The notes under the pieces were generated by a model, which did not search any database, was not told the origin of the DNA, and saw only the letters and a list, made by a program, of their open reading frames with translations. A stretch of DNA of 42,081 nt, from positions 1 to 42,081 of the forward strand of contig CAMBFX010000008.1 of the NCBI GenBank assembly GCA_945865695.1, given 5' to 3'. Positions 1 through 8,622 of this stretch are shown here, piece after piece. Positions within the stretch are counted from its first letter, which is position 1. Every line of letters begins with the position of its first letter. The position numbers and the translations under genes were made by a program. This DNA is from Chryseobacterium gleum. GTDB taxonomy: Bacteria > Bacteroidota > Bacteroidia > Flavobacteriales_D > UBA2798.

Positions 1-40
1 TCTAGATAATCAATCTCGATAGAAGCATTAATAAAATTTA

Positions 41-1324
41 TTATTCTTTTTCGAATTCCCATAAAATTTTTGGACATGTAAAACCAGGTAAAACATCAAA
101 TGAATAAGAACTTATTCCTTCAACTTCTACAATACTAAATTCCAAAACATCAATTGGAAATAATATAATACGTTGAGCATTGACATCCGAAATAAGTCTT
201 ATTTTATAACTGTCTTTATTGAAAAAATCTTTAGGTAATTTAATCTTGTAAACATAGGTTCCTATTTCTTTCAAACCAGGTTCAATATTATGTGAAGTGG
301 ATGTAAACATGATATCATCAGCTAACGTTAAAACTTGTAAATTAAATCGAAAATTTCGTACTGGGGTATTTAGTTTAATTAGACAAGAAATTTCAATTTC
401 TTCATTTGAAGAAAATGAGTTTTTCAATTGGGATTTTGATTGAATACTAACTTCATGAAGTTCTAATTCCTTATTACCTGGGAAATTTTCTAACCATCTA
501 ATTTTTGAATCTTGCTTTTCACCACCAGCCATACTCGACTCATTATACTTTTTTATAGTTGATTCTATATCACCTTGAAATGTTTGACGTCCATTTTCCA
601 ATAATAAACCTTGAGTACATAACCTTCGCAGGCTGGCTAAATTATGACTAACAAAAAGTACTGTTCGTCCACCATTAGCACTTACTTCTTTCATTTTACC
701 AATGGCCTTTTTCTGAAATTCGGCATCTCCAACAGCCAAAACTTCATCTACAACTAATATTTCAGGCTCTAAATGGGCAGCAACAGCAAAACCTAAGCGA
801 ACACGCATACCGCTTGAATACCTTTTTACTGGAGTATCAATAAAGTTTGCTACCCCCGAGAATTCAACTATTTCGTCAAATTTTTTCACTATCTCACTTT
901 TTTTCATTCCTAAAATGGATCCATTCAAAAAAATATTTTCACGGCCGGATAATTCTGGATGAAAACCTGTTCCAACCTCCAATAAAGAAGCTATTCTACC
1001 TTTAATTTTCAATTGTCCTGTAGAAGGAGAGGTAATGCCTGAAAGAATTTTCAATAAGGTTGATTTGCCTGCTCCATTACGCCCAATAATACCTAAAATT
1101 TCACCTTTCTCTACTGAAAATGAAATATCTTTTAAAGCCCAAATATTTTCAGCACCTTTTATGTCTCTTTTATTTTCTACAGCGACTTTCAATAGAGGAT
1201 CCTCTTTCCCCTTTAAACTCGCCATCCATCTTTGAATATCTTGTGTAAATGAACCTGTACCAATTTTTCCCAATCGATAGTGTTTAGAAATAAGTTCTGC
1301 CTGAATTACTATATTCTTACTCAT
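41..1324 (-). CDS. ABC transporter ATP-binding protein, polysaccharide/O-antigen export (Wzt-like) with C-terminal cargo-type domain
   Basis: Walker A GRNGAGKST, signature YSSGMRVRLGFAVAAHLEPEILVVDEVLAVGD typical of TagH/Wzt ATPases; ~170-aa extension after the ABC domain. Confidence 0.93.
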   Translation of the reverse strand: MSKNIVIQAELISKHYRLGKIGTGSFTQDIQRWMASLKGKEDPLLKVAVENKRDIKGAENIWALKDISFSVEKGEILGIIGRNGAGKSTLLKILSGITSPSTGQLKIKGRIASLLEVGTGFHPELSGRENIFLNGSILGMKKSEIVKKFDEIVEFSGVANFIDTPVKRYSSGMRVRLGFAVAAHLEPEILVVDEVLAVGDAEFQKKAIGKMKEVSANGGRTVLFVSHNLASLRRLCTQGLLLENGRQTFQGDIESTIKKYNESSMAGGEKQDSKIRWLENFPGNKELELHEVSIQSKSQLKNSFSSNEEIEISCLIKLNTPVRNFRFNLQVLTLADDIMFTSTSHNIEPGLKEIGTYVYKIKLPKDFFNKDSYKIRLISDVNAQRIILFPIDVLEFSIVEVEGISSYSFDVLPGFTCPKILWEFEKE

Positions 1325-1326
1325 AA

Positions 1327-2184
1327 TTAAATTGTATCAATAAAGCTCTTCTGCACTCTCGAAAACAATAATAATCCAGCAAACCAAAAAGCTATTGCTG
1401 AACAAATACTAATCAATAAAACATTTATATTGGGAAAGCTTCCGTTTAAAAAAATACTTCGTGAACATTCTATTAAACCAGACATTGGATTCAATTCAAT
1501 AATTGTTCTTAATTTGCCTTCAGCCAAATTTAATGGAAAAATTACGGGTGAAAAATACATTAGTAATTGAATCCCAAATTGCAATAAAAATCTAAAATCA
1601 CGATATTTTGTCGTTAATGTCGAAAATATTAACCCTAAAGCCATACCTAATAGCATAGTAAAAAAAAGTATTATTGGTAAAAATAATATCATTGGCAAAA
1701 AGGATTCTATCTTAATTTCACCATTTATAAAATATACCAACCAAATAATACTAAAAATAATGAAGCTAAATGAAAATTTAATTAATGAAGTGAAAACAAT
1801 TGAAAATGGCATTACTAATCTTGGGAAAAACACTTTCGAAAACAAATCTGAATTAGTGATAAAGGTATCAGCTGATTTTTGAAAAATTTCTGCGAAAAGT
1901 GACCAGAATAATAAACCTGAAAAATAGAATAGAAACTTTGGATAACCATCGGTTGTTATTCCCATCAGATTTCCAAAAATTACCATAAAAACTAAACTGG
2001 TAAGTAAAGGCTGTAAAACCAACCAGAATGGCCCTAAAATCGTTTGCTTGTAAATTGTAGATAAATCTCTTTTCACAAATAAAAAAAGTAAATCGCGATA
2101 TTTAAAAGTGTCTTTTAATCCTAGGGAAACTTTGTTTTTTCCTCCAATAATTTGATCCCACTTTTCATTATTTATCGTATCCAT
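1327..2184 (-). CDS. ABC-2 type permease for polysaccharide export (Wzm-like)
   Basis: Multi-TM protein with KRDLSTIYKQTILGPFWLVLQPLLTSLVFMVIFG motif; start reassigned to ATG at 2184 (MDTINNEKWDQ) because the longer ORF runs antisense-frame through the wzc tail. Confidence 0.9.
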   Translation of the reverse strand: MDTINNEKWDQIIGGKNKVSLGLKDTFKYRDLLFLFVKRDLSTIYKQTILGPFWLVLQPLLTSLVFMVIFGNLMGITTDGYPKFLFYFSGLLFWSLFAEIFQKSADTFITNSDLFSKVFFPRLVMPFSIVFTSLIKFSFSFIIFSIIWLVYFINGEIKIESFLPMILFLPIILFFTMLLGMALGLIFSTLTTKYRDFRFLLQFGIQLLMYFSPVIFPLNLAEGKLRTIIELNPMSGLIECSRSIFLNGSFPNINVLLISICSAIAFWFAGLLLFSRVQKSFIDTI

Positions 2185-2188
2185 CTTC

Positions 2189-4591
2189 TCATTTAATTTT
2201 TTTATCCTCATTGCCAGAGTCACTATAACTTTTGCCATAGCCGTAACCATATCCATAACCATAACCGTAACCATAACCATAGCTATATTTACTGTAATAG
2301 TATTTAAATTTGCTTGGGACAACACCATTTAAAATCACCGCACAATTAGTTAAAGCATTTCTCTCAATGATATTCTCAATAAAATTTACCTCTTGCCTTC
2401 TAGTTGTTTTAGTATTAAAAACAAAAATATTGATATCAGAATGTTTCATCATCACTAAAGCATCTGAAATCAAACCAACTGGTGGAGTATCAATAATGAT
2501 AAAATCATATTGCTCTCTAGCTCGATCTAAAAACAATTTTAAAGAATCGTATAAAACCATTTCAGAAGGGTTAGGTGGAGTTGGGCCACATAATGCAAGA
2601 TCAAGAAATTCATTATCCGTTTTTGTAATCACATTTTCGAATGTTGATGCATTAATTAAAAAAGAGGTTATCCCTGAAGAGGACCCCTTAAATGAAAATG
2701 CTTTATAAATTCTTGGCTTATGCAAATCTAATTCAACTAATAAAACTTTTTTATTTGATTTTGAAATGATGTTAGCTAAATTGATAGAGGAAAATGTTTT
2801 ACCTTCGCCTGGGGCCACTGAGGTTATCAATACAACTTTCGAGCTTTTGGCTGGACTGAAATATTGTAAATTAGTTCTTATAGAGCGAAAAGATTCTGTG
2901 GTTGCAGATTTAGGGTCATTACCCATAGAAATAGCATCAGCATTCTCTTTTAATCTAAATACCTGCCCTAATAATGGAATTTTAGTGATATCAGCTAATT
3001 CAGTTAGAGTGGAGATTTTTCTTACGAATGCTTCCCTCCAAAAAACATACAGGGATGAAATCAAAAAACCAATCAAAGAAAAATAAATAATGTATTTATT
3101 TTTATTCGGTCTCGTTTTACCCATTGCCTGTGGCTCTTCAATTACCTTCGACTCGGGAATAATCCCTGCCTTAGCAATGATAGTGGAAAATTTCTTTTCC
3201 TGGAGATACATGTATAATTTTTCATTAATACTTAGTCTACGTGTAATGCTTTGCATCGCTCTACTTGTAATAGGTAATCTTTGTAATTTCCCTTTGAAAA
3301 TATCTATTTCTGTTTTTATGGAAGCAAGATGATCGCGCACCGCTACTTTAGAATTATCAATATAAGTTAATAAATTTGATTTCAAACCAGCCAGTTTACG
3401 ATCAATTTCTCTCACTCTTAAACTCTTTTCAGTTGAGTTAGTCAAAGCAGCCGTACGTTCCACTTGTAGGCTATATAAGTCTTCAATTGTCTTTTGGAGA
3501 AATCCATCTTTATCTCCTACATAAAAAGAAGAAGGTAAGGTTTTATCAAGTGGGGAGTTCAAGGAATCAATATAGGATTCTAGTGATAGAAGATCCTTAT
3601 ATCTTAAATTCAAACTTCTGTATTGATTATCAAAATCCATCAATTGTTCAAAATATCCTTCTTCTTCTCGACTAAGGTTAATTACAGCATTTTCAGAATT
3701 GAATATTTGAAGCGTGTCTTCAATACCTCCTAAAATATTGGTGACAGTGTCTAATTGTTGGTGAATTGAAAAAATAGTTCGATCACTCACTGTCATTTTC
3801 GAATCAGTCGTTTGTCGAATATAAACCTGACAAAGTGTATCTAAAAACAAAACTGCTCTCTCCTGCAAAATATCCTCAACAGAAACCTGAAGAATACTCG
3901 TGTTTTCTATGTTCTCAATTTGAATGGAGGCAGCGTATTTACTTACGAGATTTTCTCTGTTATGAATAACAAAATAATAATTCACTTTTTTGATGTTTTC
4001 TAAAAAATCCTTAGAAAACCTAAAACTTTTTTCAATGACAATGGATAAATCGCTGTTTTCAATTCTTTCACTAAAATTTGCTTCAATTTCCTTTTTTTCG
4101 TTATTCAATAAATATGAAATTCTGAAAGAATTATCATTTAGAATCTCTATGTATATTTCTTTTTCGTTCAGTGATTTAACCTTACATTTTCCTTTAACCT
4201 CGAATGGAATACCTTTTAATGTTTCAATGGTTCTTATTCGACCTACAATAAAATAACTCACATCAAAATTCAAAACATCCAGTGTTTTTCGCACAATATC
4301 TCTTGATTTAATTACTCTCTGCTCATTTTGGATGTTTTCATAAACCCCATAATAACCTATTGAATTATAGATATTTTCTTGATAATCAAAGGTTTCGTTA
4401 GAGTTAATTAAAATCTGGCAAGAAGCCCCATAATAATCTGGAAGTTTATATGAATAAAAATATCCTACTAAACCAAACATCAACGGAATAGCAAGAAGAT
4501 ACGTAATATTCCGTTGAATGATGCGAAGATATTTTGTTATATCTTTTATATCAAAGAGTTGTTGACTATTTGTATTCGGGGTATTTTTCAT
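2189..4591 (-). CDS. Wzc-like polysaccharide co-polymerase / tyrosine-protein kinase (BY-kinase)
   Basis: Wzz-like N-terminal domain with two TMs, Walker-like VVLITSVAPGEGKTFSSINLA, LLVELDLHKPRI and FIIIDTPPVGLISDA motifs, Tyr-rich C-terminus; ATG at 4591 preferred over the ORF-track start at 4639. Confidence 0.92.
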   Translation of the reverse strand: MKNTPNTNSQQLFDIKDITKYLRIIQRNITYLLAIPLMFGLVGYFYSYKLPDYYGASCQILINSNETFDYQENIYNSIGYYGVYENIQNEQRVIKSRDIVRKTLDVLNFDVSYFIVGRIRTIETLKGIPFEVKGKCKVKSLNEKEIYIEILNDNSFRISYLLNNEKKEIEANFSERIENSDLSIVIEKSFRFSKDFLENIKKVNYYFVIHNRENLVSKYAASIQIENIENTSILQVSVEDILQERAVLFLDTLCQVYIRQTTDSKMTVSDRTIFSIHQQLDTVTNILGGIEDTLQIFNSENAVINLSREEEGYFEQLMDFDNQYRSLNLRYKDLLSLESYIDSLNSPLDKTLPSSFYVGDKDGFLQKTIEDLYSLQVERTAALTNSTEKSLRVREIDRKLAGLKSNLLTYIDNSKVAVRDHLASIKTEIDIFKGKLQRLPITSRAMQSITRRLSINEKLYMYLQEKKFSTIIAKAGIIPESKVIEEPQAMGKTRPNKNKYIIYFSLIGFLISSLYVFWREAFVRKISTLTELADITKIPLLGQVFRLKENADAISMGNDPKSATTESFRSIRTNLQYFSPAKSSKVVLITSVAPGEGKTFSSINLANIISKSNKKVLLVELDLHKPRIYKAFSFKGSSSGITSFLINASTFENVITKTDNEFLDLALCGPTPPNPSEMVLYDSLKLFLDRAREQYDFIIIDTPPVGLISDALVMMKHSDINIFVFNTKTTRRQEVNFIENIIERNALTNCAVILNGVVPSKFKYYYSKYSYGYGYGYGYGYGYGYGKSYSDSGNEDKKIK
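2234..2281 (-). repeat. Hexanucleotide-type tandem repeat encoding (Tyr-Gly)8 in the Wzc tail
   Basis: Eight consecutive [acc/gcc/tcc][ata/gta] codon pairs on + strand = (YG)8 on - strand. Confidence 0.93.
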
Positions 4592-4856
4592 ATTATCATT
4601 ACTACTAGCAAACTTAATAAGAAAATATGGTTTTATCAAAATAGAAAAATAAGACTGGGGTTTATATTTTATTCTCTTAAAACTGTAAAATGGTCACTTA
4701 ATCCGTAAATAAGTGTATCTCATCATCGTTTATATAATAATCCAAAATAGCTATAAACGTTTATAAATAACCCTAAAAATTTCATTCTTTAGCAAGGATA
4801 AAATCCTTTAAACAGTAATATCCATCTTCTTGCCTAAAAAAAAGAAAAAAAATGTA

Positions 4857-4884
4857 TTTGGAACCGTCAATTTTATTATTTTTG
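4857..4884 (+). promoter_or_regulatory. Candidate Bacteroidota sigma-A promoter (TTTG ... TATTTTTG)
   Basis: TTTG at 4857-4860 and TATTTTTG (TAnnTTTG) at 4877-4884 with a 16-nt gap, just upstream of ATG 4900. Confidence 0.5.
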
Positions 4885-4899
4885 TATAAATTGTTTTTT

Positions 4900-7284
4900 A
4901 TGAAAAATTTATTGCTTCTTATATCTATCCTTCTAGGAAGTTTAGATCTTAATGCCGGAACGTTCACTTCATTAGTTAATGGTGCTTGGAATGCAGCAGG
5001 TACATGGACAGCCGTTGGAGATAGTGATAGCATTCCTGATATAGATGACGATGTCACTATACAAGCAATTCATAATGTTACTGTAACGGGTACTGGCCAT
5101 AATTGCCGAAATTTAGTTGCAAATGGCATACTAACACTAACCAGTTCTTGTAATTTAAGTATTTTGGGTAACTATACCTTGAGCGGAAGTGAAGCTGGAT
5201 CAAACGGCTCTCTATCTTTAAAAAGCAGTAATGGTACAATTTCGGGTGCTGGAACTTTTGGTTCTCTGGTACGTTATTCATTTGTAGGGTCAAATTATAC
5301 CATAAGTTCAGAAGTGGTTATTTTAAAATCCATAGTATGTAGTGCAGATAACGGAACCATTACCAACAACGGTTATGTCAGATGGCACCGTATATATGGA
5401 AATAATTCAACTTGGATAAATAATTCCGGCTCGACTTTGGAGTTTGGTTATTATATAATTAACAGTTGGAATGTGACACTTAATACATCAGCAGCAAATA
5501 ATACCGTGATTTACTCTGCAAGCAGTGGATCTCACATTATGAAAGATCCAGTGAATAATACCTATCATCATTTAATTTTTAGAGGAAGCGGCTCTACAAA
5601 AAGGATGCCTGATGATATCATTGTGAATGGTACATTTACGTTAAGTACGAATGCTTCTGCTGATTCCGAAGGATTTGATCTTTATCTCAGAGGTAATTTT
5701 TCAAAACCACAATTTTCGGGTGCTATCACTCAAGATGCAGGAACAGTAATAAATTTTGATGGCACTTCAGCTCAAACAATCACCTCAACAGGCGCTATGA
5801 CTTTAAATGATGTGGTGTTTAATAATCCAACTTCTGTCTCATTTTTAGCAGGTCTATTCAATATTTCAAATTCGATGACGGTATCTCAGGGTACGGCCGT
5901 CTTAGGAACCGCATTGCTTACTCTACAATCGAACGTCACAAAAACCGCCTATATCGGTGAATCCGCAGGAACCATTTCCGGTACCATGACTATACAACGT
6001 TTCGTTAGTGCCCGAGCAGATGGCTATTCCGATATGTCAAGTCCTATTAGCGGATCTACTTTCGCACAACTGGATGACGACTTTGAAATGCTCTTCGTAT
6101 CTGTTGTCACTAACCAAACCTCACCCTCCGCTTTTGGATATAATGAAACCAGTTGGGATTATTTTGCCATTGACCAAACTTCAGATCCTATGAATCCTGG
6201 AGAAGGATATGAGGTTTATTTAGACAATGATGGCTCAAACGCCACTTCTTGGAATGCTACTACTATAGATTTTATAGGTACACCTAACCGTGGAAATATT
6301 ACTTTTCCTGCAACTACAAATAATGACGGTTTTAATTTAGTTGGAAATCCCTACGCATCTTTTATCAGCTTTGCCACTTTCAGGACCAACTCGGGTATTT
6401 CTATGCAAAACTATTTTCAAGTTTATGATGAAACCATTCTTGATTTTACAACTTTGGCAGGTACTGAAAATATTGCACCAGGACAAGGTTTTTGGATAGA
6501 AGCAACCACTGCTGGCTCGGCAACATTTCGAGAAAACAACAAAATTATCTCAACTAGTTCTACTTATCGTAGCATGAATATTAATGAGGATTTATTTGCT
6601 TTGCGTGTTAGTACTCCCTCAGTTACCAATAGATCACATACGTATATTCGCTTTGATGATGCAGCCGCAGAATATTACGAATCCGGTCAAGATATCTCTT
6701 TTTTAAAAGTACCTCAGCCCAATGCCCCTTCTCTTTATACGCTAAGCTCCGATCAAAAAAAATTGAGAATAAACGAAATGAAAGGAAAAGATGAGATGGC
6801 CATTCCTGTTTATTTTAAAGCGGGGATTGATGCGAGTTATACATTGAGTTCTCTAAATATCGAGTCAGCTGAATTAGAAGGATACAAAAAAATTATCCTT
6901 GAGGATAAAAAACTGGGCATTTTTCATGATTTAAAATCTGGTGATTATTCTTTCCTTAGTGAAACTAAAGAAGACACAGATAGATTTATTCTTCACTTAT
7001 ATAAAAATGAATCTCAAGAACTTCTTTCAACAAACAATTTACCTGAAATAAGCTTTACACAATCATTGGAAGGAACATTTGTGAATTTTAATTTATCTGA
7101 AACAAAAAATGCAACAATTTCATTATTTGACATTCTCGGTAAAGAATTAATCTCAACCAGAAGTTTAACTACATCTACTAGCCGTGAAAATATTATTTTA
7201 CCTTCATCTTTTAGCGGAGTTTACTTCATACAGGTAGTAATTGAAGACAAGATTTTTACTCAAAGATTTTTTAAAACACTTTAA
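4900..7284 (+). CDS. Secreted surface protein with T9SS type A C-terminal sorting domain
   Basis: Signal peptide MKNLLLLISILLGSLDLNAG; C-terminal ISLFDILGKELISTRSL...GVYFIQVVIEDKIFTQRFFKTL; ATG 4900 preferred over 4852. Confidence 0.87.
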   Translation: MKNLLLLISILLGSLDLNAGTFTSLVNGAWNAAGTWTAVGDSDSIPDIDDDVTIQAIHNVTVTGTGHNCRNLVANGILTLTSSCNLSILGNYTLSGSEAGSNGSLSLKSSNGTISGAGTFGSLVRYSFVGSNYTISSEVVILKSIVCSADNGTITNNGYVRWHRIYGNNSTWINNSGSTLEFGYYIINSWNVTLNTSAANNTVIYSASSGSHIMKDPVNNTYHHLIFRGSGSTKRMPDDIIVNGTFTLSTNASADSEGFDLYLRGNFSKPQFSGAITQDAGTVINFDGTSAQTITSTGAMTLNDVVFNNPTSVSFLAGLFNISNSMTVSQGTAVLGTALLTLQSNVTKTAYIGESAGTISGTMTIQRFVSARADGYSDMSSPISGSTFAQLDDDFEMLFVSVVTNQTSPSAFGYNETSWDYFAIDQTSDPMNPGEGYEVYLDNDGSNATSWNATTIDFIGTPNRGNITFPATTNNDGFNLVGNPYASFISFATFRTNSGISMQNYFQVYDETILDFTTLAGTENIAPGQGFWIEATTAGSATFRENNKIISTSSTYRSMNINEDLFALRVSTPSVTNRSHTYIRFDDAAAEYYESGQDISFLKVPQPNAPSLYTLSSDQKKLRINEMKGKDEMAIPVYFKAGIDASYTLSSLNIESAELEGYKKIILEDKKLGIFHDLKSGDYSFLSETKEDTDRFILHLYKNESQELLSTNNLPEISFTQSLEGTFVNFNLSETKNATISLFDILGKELISTRSLTTSTSRENIILPSSFSGVYFIQVVIEDKIFTQRFFKTL

Positions 7285-7292
7285 TCCTATTT

Positions 7293-7532
7293 ATGACTAA
7301 AAAGATTTTTATCATTTGTTTTTTACTGTTGCTAGTTAAATCTGGAGACAACCTATATGCTCAGATGGGTATGGGGCCCCCTAACCCTCCTTGCGATAAT
7401 GATCCTTCAACTAATTTCCCTCCATGCCCACAGTCTGTTCCTATTGACGGTGGTATCTTTTTGCTGGTAGGAGCTGGTTTAACATTAGGAGCTCGAAAAT
7501 TATTAAAGAAAAAAGAATCAGATTCACTCTAA
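7293..7532 (+). CDS. Small PID-CTERM-like exosortase substrate (79 aa)
   Basis: Signal peptide, short Pro/Cys-rich mature part, then PIDGG + hydrophobic helix + RKLLKKK tail; directly upstream of the exosortase. Confidence 0.75.
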   Translation: MTKKIFIICFLLLLVKSGDNLYAQMGMGPPNPPCDNDPSTNFPPCPQSVPIDGGIFLLVGAGLTLGARKLLKKKESDSL

Positions 7533-7538
7533 AATAAT

Positions 7539-7562
7539 TCCCGCTTATGGCGGGTTTTTTTT
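7539..7562 (+). terminator. Rho-independent terminator/attenuator between the PID-CTERM gene and the exosortase
   Basis: CCCGC-TTATG-GCGGG hairpin followed by nine T, ending directly at the ATG at 7563. Confidence 0.85.
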
Positions 7563-8129
7563 ATGCTCAAATATTTGAAACAACCTATTTTTTTATTTTT
7601 TCTAAAATTCCTGTTGCTTTATTTCATTTGGTTTTTGTTTTATGAAGTAAGTTTGCGTTCACCAGGAGATTATATTCCGGTAGGAGAATCAGAACCTGAA
7701 AAAACATCTGCGCTTGATTTTTGGGTAATTCAAAAAACAACCGCTACTTCTGCAAATATTTTGAATGCCTTGGGTTATGATGTTTTTTTTGACGGTGGAA
7801 GATCATTAAAAATAAATGATTCGGGAGGTGTCTGGGTGGGTGATTCATGCAATGCGATTTCAATTATGGCTTTATTCGCTGGAATTATTATTTCTTTAAA
7901 TGGTATCTGGTGGCATAAATTAATTTTTATTTTAATCGGGTCATTTTGTATTTGGTTTTTAAATGTTTTACGTCTGATTTTACTTACTATTTTAAGTTGG
8001 AAGGATCCGGCATCGGTAGATTTTAATCATACCTATACTTTTACAATAATTATTTACGCTTTTATTATTGGATGTTGGTTCGTTTGGATACATTTTTTTA
8101 ATGACAAAAAGCGACATGAAATCTCGTAA
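7563..8129 (+). CDS. Exosortase/archaeosortase family protein
   Basis: Multi-TM protein with Cys (VGDSCNAIS), Arg (NVLRLI) and His (NHTYTFTIIIY) in exosortase-triad arrangement. Confidence 0.85.
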   Translation: MLKYLKQPIFLFFLKFLLLYFIWFLFYEVSLRSPGDYIPVGESEPEKTSALDFWVIQKTTATSANILNALGYDVFFDGGRSLKINDSGGVWVGDSCNAISIMALFAGIIISLNGIWWHKLIFILIGSFCIWFLNVLRLILLTILSWKDPASVDFNHTYTFTIIIYAFIIGCWFVWIHFFNDKKRHEIS

Positions 8130-8622
8130 AATATTCTTAATCTCATTTTTTTTAGTGCTTCTAATTGCAACTGGTTTTTTAAGAGAACAACTATTTCGGT
8201 CAATTAACTATATTATTCTTTACCGTGACGTGAATCCATTTATACTTGGTAAATCGTTTATTACCGATTGGATGAATGGATTTTCGAATCATGACTTACT
8301 ACTATTAAAATGGATATTGACATTTGTTTTCTCGTTTGCATTTCTAATCTATACAATCTCATTGTCTAAAATAATATTTCCAAAATCATCATTTACCAGA
8401 TTCATTCTTTTCATATATGCGGCGGGTATTTTTATTTCATGTGCAGCGATTTTGTTAGGAATAATTATACCAACAATAAATGGAAAAACTTACTATTTTG
8501 CGAGATTAATTATGGGAGCAGAACAATCACCGCTACTTTCGGGAATAATAATTATGGCATTGAAAGCTTTTGATAGCATTGAGAATAATTCCACTAAAAA
8601 TTTTAATCAAAAACTGGAATAA
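8116..8622 (+). CDS. Exosortase-associated integral membrane protein
   Basis: Overlaps the exosortase 3' end; several predicted TMs; start 8101 or 8116 more plausible than 8068. Confidence 0.6.
   Translation: MKSRKIFLISFFLVLLIATGFLREQLFRSINYIILYRDVNPFILGKSFITDWMNGFSNHDLLLLKWILTFVFSFAFLIYTISLSKIIFPKSSFTRFILFIYAAGIFISCAAILLGIIIPTINGKTYYFARLIMGAEQSPLLSGIIIMALKAFDSIENNSTKNFNQKLE

Noticed and set aside
2185-2328. N-terminal extension of the permease ORF reading MVMVTVMVMDMVTAMAKVIV
   Set aside because: It is the wzc (YG)8 repeat read in another frame; the real start is ATG 2184.
4782-5057. Minus-strand ORF overlapping the start of the T9SS gene
   Set aside because: Overlaps a well-supported signal-peptide coding region on the other strand; no homology signal.
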